A stretch of DNA of 64,000 nt from Spirosoma pollinicola. GTDB taxonomy: Bacteria; Bacteroidota; Bacteroidia; Cytophagales; Spirosomataceae. Position 1 is the stretch's first letter. Every line of letters begins with the position of its first letter. Positions 43,910 through 52,266 of this stretch are shown here, piece by piece. The stretch spans positions 124,001 through 188,000 of the forward strand of contig NZ_CP025096.1 in the NCBI RefSeq assembly GCF_002831565.1. The letters are read 5' to 3'. Both the position numbers and the translations under genes were made by a program. Below the pieces are notes generated by a model. That model searched no databases. It was not told the DNA's origin and was given only the letters and a program-made list of their open reading frames with translations.

Positions 43910-46321
43910 TCAGAATTTGAAATTATAGGTGAGTGAAGGGAATGCCGTTCCGAAAATTGACAGTTTGTACGCATCTGATGCCGAGGCCGGACTCAGCTTA
44001 TAAAAGATCGAATACGCATTTTTATGCGCGTAGACATTATAAATCGAGAAGACCCAGCTACTCTGGTTTTTCTTGTTCTTGAGCGGATTCTGCTCAAACG
44101 TCATCGAAAAATCGAGCCGGTGATAATCCGGTACGCGCTGCTGATTCCGATCCAGATAAATGGGTACGAGTACCCCCGCCACACGGGCAATTGCCGACGG
44201 CTGGGTTGTTGGACGACCCGTGCTATACGTAAAATTCAGCGACATACTAAACCAGTTCGTTGGGCGGTGCGTAGCTAACACGTTCAATGTGTGCGGCTTA
44301 TCGTAGTTGGCTGGATATGGATTTCCGTTGTTCACCTGCTCGCTCACATAGGGGCTGTTCATTGTCAGAAAGGTGCGGGCATAAGTATAGCTCATGAAAC
44401 CGGTCCAGCGACCCTTGTTTTTACGGAGTAACCCCTCAAATCCATACGCCTGTCCACGGCCCTGCACGATCTGCGTTTCAACAGCCTGAGCCAGTTGCAG
44501 TTCGGCCCCGTCGCGGTAGTCGATGGCATTGGTCAGGAATTTATAATAGATTTCGCCCGATGCTTCGATGGCGTTGTCGGCAGTATTCCGGAAATAGCCC
44601 AACGACCATTGATCGGCAATAACGGGTTTGGTGTATTGGTCGCTCAGGTGCCAGCGCGACGTGGGCAAAGCCGCTGTTGTGTTCGTCACCTGCTGAATGT
44701 ACTGGCGCAGTCGGCTATAACCCGCCTTGATGGCCCGCCCCTCGCCCACCGACCAGCGTACCGCCAGCCGGGGTTCCAGTCCACCCGCCGAGTGATAAAT
44801 GTTACCGGCTCCGTAGGTTTGCGTGGAAGAAACGGTCTCATCCTCACGAGGACCGTTTTCCTGATAGGTTCGAACGGTCGCCGGTCCCCGGTTGAGCAAG
44901 GCCGAGTAACGCAGGCCTGCAATGATCGAAACATCTGTATTTACTTTCCATTCGTCCTGAATATAGGCCGCAACTTCATAGGCTTTTTCGCGGGCAAGGT
45001 CAACCGGCAGCACGTTGGAGAACGGCCCCGGAATACGGGTGTTGGGCTGAATCAGGTAGTCGATGGCACTCACCCCAACCTGCCACTGGTGGGTTTCGTT
45101 CGGCGTATACGTAAGGTCTGATTTGATCTGGCGGTGCAGCACCCCCGACTCAAGCCGGAATGCGTTGGAGGAATCATCTGATGATAAATTCGCTTTGTAC
45201 CGACTCAGAATAACCGATGTAGCCAGATTTACTTGCTTGCTGATGAAGTAGTTCCAGTTCAGTACCGTGTTCATTGTCTGGTAGTTGAACCTGGTTGAGG
45301 AGGCATTAATTTCCTGCCCCGACAGCGAATCGGAAGCAAGTTTAAAGATGTCGGTACTTATATAACCGGTTAGGGTGATGGTATTTTTCTCGTTAGGCTG
45401 ATACTTGAGTTTACCCGTCAGATCATAGAAATTGGCTTGTGTACCTTTCAGATTTGGCGGGGCCAGCTTAAACAGAAAATCGTTAAATGAAGCCCGTCCG
45501 GCCAGCAGAAACGAGAGTTTATTTTTAATGATTGGCCCTTCAATACCTAACCGACTCGATATGATGCCAATCCCACCGTTGACACTCCACTTCTGCGCAT
45601 CTGGTTCTTTTATTTTCACATCCAGCACCGATGCCGCCCGACCCCCAAAAGAGGCCGCTACGCCCCCGCGATTCAGAGTTACATCACGCACCACATCGGG
45701 ATTAAATACAGAGAAAAAGCCCATTAAATGGCTCGAATTGAAGACCGGAGCCCCATCGAACAAGATCAGGTTCTGGTCGGCGCTGCCCCCGCGAACGTTG
45801 AAGCCCGGCGCACCCTCGCCTACTGTCGTAACACCCGGCAAAAGGAGCAAACTCCGCACAATATCGACCTCACCCATAAGGGGAGGAATCCGGCGGATAC
45901 TGCGAATGGTAAGCTGCGAAACCCCAATTTCGACTTTACGAACGTTCCGATCCGGCGTTTCACTAGTAACGACCACCTCTTCAAGATCTTTGGCATCGTC
46001 TTCCATCGTTATCTCGCGGAAGCTTGTTTTTTCCAGAACGATCGTATCCTGTTTGGTGCGATAACCTACGTGCGAGAATCGCAGTATATACTTGCCAACG
46101 GGAAGTTGTACCGTATAAAACCCATCCTTTGCCGTTACATATCCTTTCGATACATCCAAAACAACAATATTGACTCCCTGAATTGGTTTGCCTGTTTTCG
46201 CATCCCGCACATAGCCCGTTGCCGAAAAGGTAGCCGAGTTCGTTTTTGGGCTTGTTCTTTGCTGGGCTATTACCCCGGTAAACACAAAAAAGGACAACAA
46301 CAGTAAAGGTAAAAAACGCAT
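43910..46321 (-). CDS. TonB-dependent outer-membrane receptor with carboxypeptidase-like N-terminal domain
   Basis: 803 residues from the ATG at 46321 (MRFLPLLLLSFFVFTGVIAQ, a clean signal peptide); the frame opens 7 codons earlier. A carboxypeptidase-D regulatory-like domain (FSATGYVRDAKTGKPIQGVN) spans about residues 34-115, followed by the TonB plug (LEEVVVTSETPDRNVRK, VNIRGG-type FNVRGGSADQNLILFDGAPV) and a 22-strand-type barrel ending in an aromatic (LTYNFKF). It imports an unknown ligand using TonB energy. Two DUF4249 lipoproteins follow. No FecI/FecR regulators are adjacent. Confidence 0.92.
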   Translation of the reverse strand: MRFLPLLLLSFFVFTGVIAQQRTSPKTNSATFSATGYVRDAKTGKPIQGVNIVVLDVSKGYVTAKDGFYTVQLPVGKYILRFSHVGYRTKQDTIVLEKTSFREITMEDDAKDLEEVVVTSETPDRNVRKVEIGVSQLTIRSIRRIPPLMGEVDIVRSLLLLPGVTTVGEGAPGFNVRGGSADQNLILFDGAPVFNSSHLMGFFSVFNPDVVRDVTLNRGGVAASFGGRAASVLDVKIKEPDAQKWSVNGGIGIISSRLGIEGPIIKNKLSFLLAGRASFNDFLFKLAPPNLKGTQANFYDLTGKLKYQPNEKNTITLTGYISTDIFKLASDSLSGQEINASSTRFNYQTMNTVLNWNYFISKQVNLATSVILSRYKANLSSDDSSNAFRLESGVLHRQIKSDLTYTPNETHQWQVGVSAIDYLIQPNTRIPGPFSNVLPVDLAREKAYEVAAYIQDEWKVNTDVSIIAGLRYSALLNRGPATVRTYQENGPREDETVSSTQTYGAGNIYHSAGGLEPRLAVRWSVGEGRAIKAGYSRLRQYIQQVTNTTAALPTSRWHLSDQYTKPVIADQWSLGYFRNTADNAIEASGEIYYKFLTNAIDYRDGAELQLAQAVETQIVQGRGQAYGFEGLLRKNKGRWTGFMSYTYARTFLTMNSPYVSEQVNNGNPYPANYDKPHTLNVLATHRPTNWFSMSLNFTYSTGRPTTQPSAIARVAGVLVPIYLDRNQQRVPDYHRLDFSMTFEQNPLKNKKNQSSWVFSIYNVYAHKNAYSIFYKLSPASASDAYKLSIFGTAFPSLTYNFKF

Positions 46322-46446
46322 AGAAACGGATTTAGGAAGCACAGAATGGGGTAACGTCTGAATTTATAAAGTGTTAGGACGCCCAATTTACCCTTTTTGA
46401 AACTTTCCTTAATCAATTATTAATTTTCTATGAGTAATACCCCATT

Positions 46447-48180
46447 CTACATACGTATCTTCTCCCGTCGCTGTTGCAGATAAGTGGTCATTTCGTTAAG
46501 CGTCAGCGCATTGAATGTCATGGCTTTTGTTAAGCCGCCTTTCCGCCCGATGGCCACCCCATAATGCATATCCAGTAGCCCGACAAGGTCATGAGCGTCG
46601 GGGTTTATGCTGAGCATAACGCCCTGTTGCATAGCGTACTCGATCCAGTGCCAGTCGATGTCAAGCCGGTATGGGCTGGCGTTGATTTCGATAATGACAT
46701 TGTGCTCGGCACAGGCATCGATTATGGCGCGATGGTCAATTGGGTAGCCTTCGCGGGCGAGAAGTAACCGACCTGTTGGATGGCCAAGAATCGTCGTATA
46801 CGGATTTTCGATAGCCTTTAGCAAACGAGTTGTCGCTTTTTCCAACGACATGGTCAGGGTTTGGTGAACCGACGCCACCACATAATCGAAGGTGGCAAGT
46901 GTCTCGTTATCGTAGTCCAGCGAGCCATCGCCCAGGATATCGGATTCGATACCTTTAAAAATGCGGAAATCAGTGCTGAAACCCCTGTTAAGCGCATCTA
47001 TTTCAAGCTGTTGCTGGCGAACGCGCTCGGCATCGAGCCCACCGGCATAGGAAGCCGTTTTGGAGTGGTCGGCAATACCGAAATAGGCTAAACCCAGTTC
47101 ACGACAGTAAGCGGCCATATCGGCTACCGATTGTTTCCCATCCGACCATGTACTGTGGTTATGAAGCGTGCCACGCAGATCATCCCAGGTAACGAGTTCT
47201 TCATTTTGGTGGCGGCTCGCCCAGCGAAAGGCAAAGTCATCTTCGCGCATTTCGGGCACGATATAAGGCAAACCGGCCCGTTCGTAAATAGCCGCTTCAA
47301 CCTCTGCCACATCTGCCGAATCGACAATTTCGGCCAATACGCTGGAATACGCAACTTGCAACAGGGGCACGCCCCCCGTTCCGGCTTGTTTCAGGTGGGT
47401 TTCTGTTGCGGTTTGGATGAAAAGTTGTCGATTGATTTGTTCTGCCGGGTAAAACAGCAATTCGATTTGAACGTCGAAACCCGCCAATTGGCCCCGCCAC
47501 GCAAAGGGTGATGACTCAGCCTCATTTTGCGCAAGATTCGGTAGTTTTTTCAGCGTCAGCATGGCTGATACCGGGTCGTTCGTCTGGATGAGCAGTTGAA
47601 TCAAATCAACTTCCTGTGCTTTCCGGCGCACCTGCCCGCTAACTTCGACCCGCTCAAAATGCGTTGCCAGTTCGTCGTGCAGCAAATTGGCAATCATGGC
47701 GGCTTTGTCCATCCGAACTTTGCCTTGCTGCTCCTGCAAAAACTCCAGAGCCGCCAGAATTTTCTCCTGTGTACTGGCGCCAAACCCTTTGATTTTGGCG
47801 ATCTGGCCGTTCTCGCCAGCCAGCTGAAGATCACGGAGGTTCGTAATGCCCAGCTCCTGCCAGAGTGTACGAACCTTCTTCACTCCCAGCCCTTTAATAC
47901 GGAACATATCCAGCACCCCTTCGGGCGTTTGGGCCAGTAGTTCGTCAAGGTCTGAAAGGTGCCCCGTTTCGGCTATTTCGCGTATTTTCTGCGCGATTGA
48001 TTTACCGACACCCTGTAGTTTCACCAGCTCATCGACGGGTAGATTGGGAAGGTCGGCAGTGGATTTATCCAGGTTAAACGCAGCTGTCTGGAAGGTCCGT
48101 GTTTTGAAGGCATCACGGTCGTGGAGTTCCATCAACCGGCCAGTCAGTTCAAGCAGGTCAACGATTTCAGAATTGGTCAT
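46447..48180 (-). CDS. polX: PolX-type protein with PHP exonuclease and degenerate polymerase core
   Basis: 577 residues from the ATG at 48180; a GTG at 48198 is an alternative. Residues 1-150 hold helix-hairpin-helix repeats (LVKLQGVGKSIAQKI, FRIKGLGVKKVRTLW). The family X polymerase core should have GS and a D-x-D pair; here the motif reads VSGQVRRKAQEVDLIQLL, so one Asp (192) remains and the second is Ile194, and the third Asp is Glu240 (VQIELLF). The C-terminal PHP domain is intact: TLHNHSTWSDGK, GIADHSKTA, GIESDIL, ASVHQ, GHPTGR and NPDAH. It probably keeps nuclease but has weak or no polymerase activity. Confidence 0.88.
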   Translation of the reverse strand: MTNSEIVDLLELTGRLMELHDRDAFKTRTFQTAAFNLDKSTADLPNLPVDELVKLQGVGKSIAQKIREIAETGHLSDLDELLAQTPEGVLDMFRIKGLGVKKVRTLWQELGITNLRDLQLAGENGQIAKIKGFGASTQEKILAALEFLQEQQGKVRMDKAAMIANLLHDELATHFERVEVSGQVRRKAQEVDLIQLLIQTNDPVSAMLTLKKLPNLAQNEAESSPFAWRGQLAGFDVQIELLFYPAEQINRQLFIQTATETHLKQAGTGGVPLLQVAYSSVLAEIVDSADVAEVEAAIYERAGLPYIVPEMREDDFAFRWASRHQNEELVTWDDLRGTLHNHSTWSDGKQSVADMAAYCRELGLAYFGIADHSKTASYAGGLDAERVRQQQLEIDALNRGFSTDFRIFKGIESDILGDGSLDYDNETLATFDYVVASVHQTLTMSLEKATTRLLKAIENPYTTILGHPTGRLLLAREGYPIDHRAIIDACAEHNVIIEINASPYRLDIDWHWIEYAMQQGVMLSINPDAHDLVGLLDMHYGVAIGRKGGLTKAMTFNALTLNEMTTYLQQRREKIRM

Positions 48181-48314
48181 GATATTGGGGGAATTCACTC
48201 CGCAAGTTAGGCAATTGGTCAGATTTTAGGGAAGCACGGTGTTGGGGTGCATCATCTTTGTTAGAGCGGAACGCAAACCGGTTTCGTCAACCCTCAACTA
48301 ATCAGATCAGGCAC

Positions 48315-48617
48315 ATGGAAACGATAGAAAACACCCCTCAGCGCGACCCATATCTTTGGAAACAAGCAAAAGCCCGTGTCGGTTTTCGCATTCATCTCCA
48401 GGCTTATCTGATTATTAACGGTGGCCTATGGCTGATCTGGGCCTTTAGCAATTTTGTTATTAATGCTACCACAGCGCACGCAGGTACCCTTTTCCCGTGG
48501 CCAATTTTCCCTATGTTAGGTTGGGGTATCGGATTAGCAACGCACTATTTCACCATTTTCCGAAACAATGAAAGGGATATGATCGAGAAGGAGTATCAGA
48601 AACTGGCGAGACAATAG
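48315..48617 (+). CDS. 2TM-domain protein
   Basis: 100 residues from the ATG at 48315; the longer frame from 48258 adds an uncharacteristic N-terminus. Two membrane spans (HLQAYLIINGGLWLIWAFSN and FPMLGWGIGLATHYFTIF) are separated by a short loop, with a WKQAKARVGFR leader and an ERDMIEKEYQKL tail, the exact pattern of the 2TM domain family. In some proteins the domain is attached to LytTR regulators; this one stands alone. Function unknown. Confidence 0.82.
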   Translation: METIENTPQRDPYLWKQAKARVGFRIHLQAYLIINGGLWLIWAFSNFVINATTAHAGTLFPWPIFPMLGWGIGLATHYFTIFRNNERDMIEKEYQKLARQ

Positions 48618-48713
48618 AACGCTGATTTTTAAGATCGTTATGCCGTTTTATGATTAAAAGCAGTAACGCTATATCATAAAACGGCATAACGATCTTAAAA
48701 ATCAGCGTTCTAT
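48614..48713. terminator. Perfect 41-bp inverted repeat between 2TM gene and thyA
   Basis: Arms 48614-48654 and 48673-48713 are exact reverse complements around an 18-base spacer. The left arm includes the stop codon of the 2TM gene, and the right arm ends 4 bases from the thyA stop. It leaves no other spacer, so it probably terminates both convergent transcripts. Confidence 0.78.
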
Positions 48714-48717
48714 CCTT

Positions 48718-49509
48718 TTACACTGCTACTGGGGCCTTAATAGCGGGGTGAGGATTGTAATTTTCTAGAGTAAAATCTTCGTAAGTGAAGTCAAAAACCG
48801 ACGTTACGTCTGGATTCAGGCGCATGGTTGGCAAGGGCCGAAAATCACGGGCGAGCTGGGTTTCAACCTGCTCCAGATGGTTGATGTAAAGGTGTGTATC
48901 TCCACCAGTCCAAATAAACTCGTGAGCCTCCAAATTGCACTCCTGCGCAATCATCATCGTCAACAAAGCGTAGCTGGCAATGTTGAAAGGAACGCCCAAA
49001 AACACATCGGCACTCCGCTGGTAAAGCTGGCAGGACAGTTTATTATCGGCTACATAGAACTGCATCAGCAAATGACAGGGCGGCAAAGCCATGCTGGGTA
49101 CATCAGCGGGATTCCAAGCCGATATGATCATCCGACGCGAATCGGGAGTGTTTTTGAGTTGCTTCAATACGTCGCTTAGCTGGTCAATCGTTTTACCATC
49201 CGACTGCCAGCTACGCCACTGTTTCCCGTACACCGGCCCCAGGTCGCCGTTTACATCGGCCCACTCATCCCAGATCGAAACGCCATTATCTTTCAGGTAT
49301 TTTATATTCGTATCACCTTTAATAAACCACAGCAATTCGTGGATAATCGACTTTGTATGGACTTTTTTGGTAGTCAGCAGTGGGAAGCCATCCTGAAGAT
49401 TAAAGCGCATTTGATAACCAAATACACTGATCGTTCCGGTGCCGGTACGGTCGGTTTTGCGCGTGCCATTGGCAAGGATATGGCGAAGCAGGTCGTGATA
49501 TTGTTGCAT
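48718..49509 (-). CDS. thyA: Thymidylate synthase
   Basis: 263 residues. It methylates dUMP to dTMP with methylene-tetrahydrofolate. The start [15 protein letters not shown] is at 49509 (an ATG two codons upstream is less typical). Signatures are [19 protein letters not shown], the catalytic Cys region [34 protein letters not shown] and the folate/dUMP region [14 protein letters not shown]. Length matches the E. coli type (264). No folA is adjacent. Confidence 0.97.
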   Translation of the reverse strand: MQQYHDLLRHILANGTRKTDRTGTGTISVFGYQMRFNLQDGFPLLTTKKVHTKSIIHELLWFIKGDTNIKYLKDNGVSIWDEWADVNGDLGPVYGKQWRSWQSDGKTIDQLSDVLKQLKNTPDSRRMIISAWNPADVPSMALPPCHLLMQFYVADNKLSCQLYQRSADVFLGVPFNIASYALLTMMIAQECNLEAHEFIWTGGDTHLYINHLEQVETQLARDFRPLPTMRLNPDVTSVFDFTYEDFTLENYNPHPAIKAPVAV

Positions 49510-49538
49510 GAACAAAAGTCGTAATACAAACGCTATTA

Positions 49539-49571
49539 AAAAAATACCCCCCCGCCAGAAAGGCGGAGGGG
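49539..49571 (-). terminator. Intrinsic terminator upstream of thyA
   Basis: A GC-rich stem (ggcgg / ccgcc core, 49547-49556 with 49562-49571, 5-base loop) followed on the minus strand by a T-run (49546-49538). It ends minus-strand transcripts from the OsmC region before thyA begins. Confidence 0.7.
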
Positions 49572-49600
49572 CTGGATAAGTACATACGGCAGAAAGGCAT

Positions 49601-49675
49601 TTAGGCCTGAGCTTTTTTCATGCAGCACGCATGGCTTTTATCACAATTTAAGGTTCTTAACGCATTAACGTGCAT
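49601..49675 (-). other. Possible 24-residue cysteine-containing small ORF
   Basis: A short ATG frame on the minus strand encodes a 24-residue peptide with three Cys and a basic end ([14 protein letters not shown]). It stops 30 bases before a clear intrinsic terminator and lies between the OsmC gene and thyA. I do not recognise it; it could be a leader peptide or chance. Confidence 0.2.
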
Positions 49676-49748
49676 TCCCAGAATTTATGCAAAAACTACG
49701 CCATTTATCGAGCAAACCTATACGATTTTTGAACCCTTATAGGTGTTG

Positions 49749-50165
49749 TTATTCCTGAATCTCAAACGAATACGTAATCTCAGCTGATGGCCGAAATTGA
49801 GCAGTTGCCGAGCAGTATTTATCCATCGACAGATCGATAGCCCGTTTCACTTTATCAGCGTTCAGTTGGCCTTTCAGAAGATAGGTGATATGTATTTTTT
49901 TGAACGGTGCGGGTATCGCGTCCTTTTCGCGCATACCATCCACTTTCAGACGGAAGTCTTCGATAACCTGTTTTTGTTTTTTCAGGATTAAAATGACGTC
50001 AATAGCCGAGCAACCTGCCAGTCCCATCAACAACATTTCCATAGGGCGAGCGCCAGCATTATGGCCACCAATATCTGTTGCTGCGTCGATATGCTGGGCT
50101 ACACCCGATTTACCAAGTGCTTCAAAATGAAACCCATCGTCGACGCGTACCAGCTCAACCTGCAT
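49749..50165 (-). CDS. OsmC/Ohr-family peroxiredoxin-like protein
   Basis: 138 residues from the ATG at 50165, the usual OsmC length; the frame is open to an ATG at 50210. The two redox Cys residues are visible (LAGCSAIDVILIL and KYCSATAQFRPSAE), with the PMEMLLMGLAGC helix. Family members reduce organic hydroperoxides with lipoyl or thiol donors. A TAAATTTG box on the minus strand (50290-50283) could be the promoter of the longer transcript. It is divergent from the small membrane gene at 50298. Confidence 0.88.
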   Translation of the reverse strand: MQVELVRVDDGFHFEALGKSGVAQHIDAATDIGGHNAGARPMEMLLMGLAGCSAIDVILILKKQKQVIEDFRLKVDGMREKDAIPAPFKKIHITYLLKGQLNADKVKRAIDLSMDKYCSATAQFRPSAEITYSFEIQE

Positions 50166-50297
50166 CGTATTAAATTCCTGAATGGCCTCAACTGGTTGTG
50201 TATCAAGCATTGTCTTTTTTGCGTTTAATAGAAAGAGTTCGTATTTTCACCGGCTCAGACCCGTTTTTGCGGCTCAAGAGAACAAATTTAACTAGTC

Positions 50298-50651
50298 ATG
50301 TCCGAAAAATTCACCGACGACCTTTTCGATCTTAAAAACGACCGGCGGCTGAGTGTTTACCTGTATCGATCAGGCTTCGGTGCCTGGCTTCTTTACATCC
50401 TGTCGGGTGCAAGGTTCATGCACCCGGTGAGTATGTATCGAACAGATTTTGGTGTGTTCTCGTTCTTTTTAATGGTCATGGGCTTGTCGGCGTCCATGAT
50501 CTATGATTACTACCACCATCCGGTGGAATTTGCCCAGAAAAAAAAGTGGCTGGCTTTCAGCTATTTAGTTTTAGCTGGATTAGTTTACTTCCTTATCCTG
50601 CATAACAAACCTGTTGCCTTGCCGCACGTCTTCGGGCAGGGACTCTTCTAA
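50298..50651 (+). CDS. Small membrane protein, hypothetical
   Basis: 117 residues with three hydrophobic segments (GFGAWLLYILSGARFM, GVFSFFLMVMGLSASMIYDYY, WLAFSYLVLAGLVYFLIL) and an acidic N-terminus. No family recognised. It is divergent from the OsmC gene, 132 bases away, and upstream of the GH88 operon but 184 bases apart. Confidence 0.65.
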   Translation: MSEKFTDDLFDLKNDRRLSVYLYRSGFGAWLLYILSGARFMHPVSMYRTDFGVFSFFLMVMGLSASMIYDYYHHPVEFAQKKKWLAFSYLVLAGLVYFLILHNKPVALPHVFGQGLF

Positions 50652-50835
50652 TTTTCGTCTGTTACTTTCTGCTTTCGCCTGGCTGTCCTGAGGAATATTT
50701 TCTATCTGGCCAAATCCGAATGAGTAAGTATTAGCTCGCCTTATACAGTAGCCATCTGTGTTCTTATCCTTTGCTGGTTTAGACTATTCCGTGATAAACT
50801 ATTATCCGATCTCTAAACCTGCTGCTTCCCATTCA

Positions 50836-52266
50836 ATGCAGATTGATAACGCCATCCATCCCGCCGACCTCTCGTCAAAACTCGCTCAGTTCTGGGAACT
50901 CTCCGGTCAGAAAATACAACTCATTGAAAACGAATACGATGTAAGCAAAGGCTCACCGGTCTTTACAGCGCAGGGCCACTACACGACTCGCGGCTGGACA
51001 GAATGGACCCAGGGATTTCAATTTGGCTCGGCAATTTTACAGTTCGATGCCACCTACGATGTTGATTTTCTGGAAATGGGCCGTCAGAAAACATTGTCTG
51101 TAATGGCCCCGCATATCAGCCATATTGGTGTCCACGATCATGGCTTCAATAACGTCAGCACCTACGGGAACCTACTCCGGCTGATGCAGGAAGGCCGAAT
51201 TCCGACCAATGATTGGGAGAAAAACTTTTATGAATTAGCCCTGAAAATTTCCGGGGCCGTACAGGCCAGTCGATGGACACCCATCAAAGACGGAGCAGGA
51301 TTTATCAGTTCCTTTAATGGCCCTCATTCACTCTTTGTCGACACCATTCGCTCATGCCGGGCTCTGGTGCTGAGTCACGCACTGGGGCACGTTTTTCAGG
51401 GCGAAGGCGATGTAAAAATCAACTTACTGGAGCGGGCTCTTCATCATATAAAAGCTACCGCCGACTACTCAGTGTTCTACGGGGAGGGCCGCGACTCATA
51501 TGACCTTTGGGGCCGTACTGCTCACGAAAGCATATTTAACGTGAAAGACGGGAATTTCCGATGCCCAAATTCGCAGCAGGGCTATTCGGGTTTCACGACC
51601 TGGACACGCGGACTAGCCTGGGCCATGTGCGGATTTGCCGAACAACTGGAATGGCTCACAACGCGCGAAGATGCCGAGCTGGAACTCGTTGGCGGGCGAA
51701 CCCGTATTGAAGCGTTTATGCTGAAAGCGGCCACCGCTACCTGCGATTTTTACATCGCCCATACGCCTATCGACGGTATTCCATATTGGGACACGGGTGC
51801 CCCAAACCTACACCGCCTGGGCGATTACCTTAACCGCCCCGCCGATCCCTACAATGACGTCGAACCGGTCGACAGTTCGGCAGCGGCCATTGGCGCACAG
51901 GGACTGTTACGGCTCGGCAACTACCTGACCAACAAAGGCAATGCAGAAGCAGGGAAACGGTATTGGCAGGCAGGCTTAACGGTGCTTAACACCCTGTTCG
52001 ACGTGCCCTATCTGAGCACAGACCCGGCGCATCAGGGCCTGATTTTACACTCCATTTACCACCAGCCAAACGGCTGGGATTACGTACCTGCCGGAAGCAA
52101 AATTGCCAACAGCGAATCGAGTATGTGGGGCGATTATCATGCCCGCGAGGTGGCACTCTATCTTCAACGAATTATTCGTAACGAACCGTACTACACATTC
52201 TTTAACCGGGTCGCCGAACCGCGGGTCGCCGGAACGCCGGACCGCCAACCGTCCCTACCTCAATGA
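50836..52266 (+). CDS. GH88/unsaturated glucuronyl hydrolase-like protein
   Basis: 476 residues from the ATG at 50836; a GTG at 50758 is the start of the open frame but gives a poor N-terminus. The fold is an (alpha/alpha)6 barrel. Motifs IGVHDHGFNNVSTYGNLLRL, SSFNGPHSLFVDTIRSCRAL, STWTRGLAWAM-like TTWTRGLAWAMCGF and PVDSSAAAIGAQGLL match unsaturated glucuronyl hydrolases (GH88), which release unsaturated uronic acids from polysaccharide lyase products. No signal peptide is seen, so it acts in the cytoplasm. Its stop overlaps the next start by 4 bases (ATGA). Confidence 0.8.
   Translation: MQIDNAIHPADLSSKLAQFWELSGQKIQLIENEYDVSKGSPVFTAQGHYTTRGWTEWTQGFQFGSAILQFDATYDVDFLEMGRQKTLSVMAPHISHIGVHDHGFNNVSTYGNLLRLMQEGRIPTNDWEKNFYELALKISGAVQASRWTPIKDGAGFISSFNGPHSLFVDTIRSCRALVLSHALGHVFQGEGDVKINLLERALHHIKATADYSVFYGEGRDSYDLWGRTAHESIFNVKDGNFRCPNSQQGYSGFTTWTRGLAWAMCGFAEQLEWLTTREDAELELVGGRTRIEAFMLKAATATCDFYIAHTPIDGIPYWDTGAPNLHRLGDYLNRPADPYNDVEPVDSSAAAIGAQGLLRLGNYLTNKGNAEAGKRYWQAGLTVLNTLFDVPYLSTDPAHQGLILHSIYHQPNGWDYVPAGSKIANSESSMWGDYHAREVALYLQRIIRNEPYYTFFNRVAEPRVAGTPDRQPSLPQ

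Noticed and set aside
45432..46064. 210-residue open frame antisense to the TonB receptor
   Set aside because: It lies fully within the receptor gene, is Ser/Arg-rich as expected for an antisense frame, and shows no family motif.
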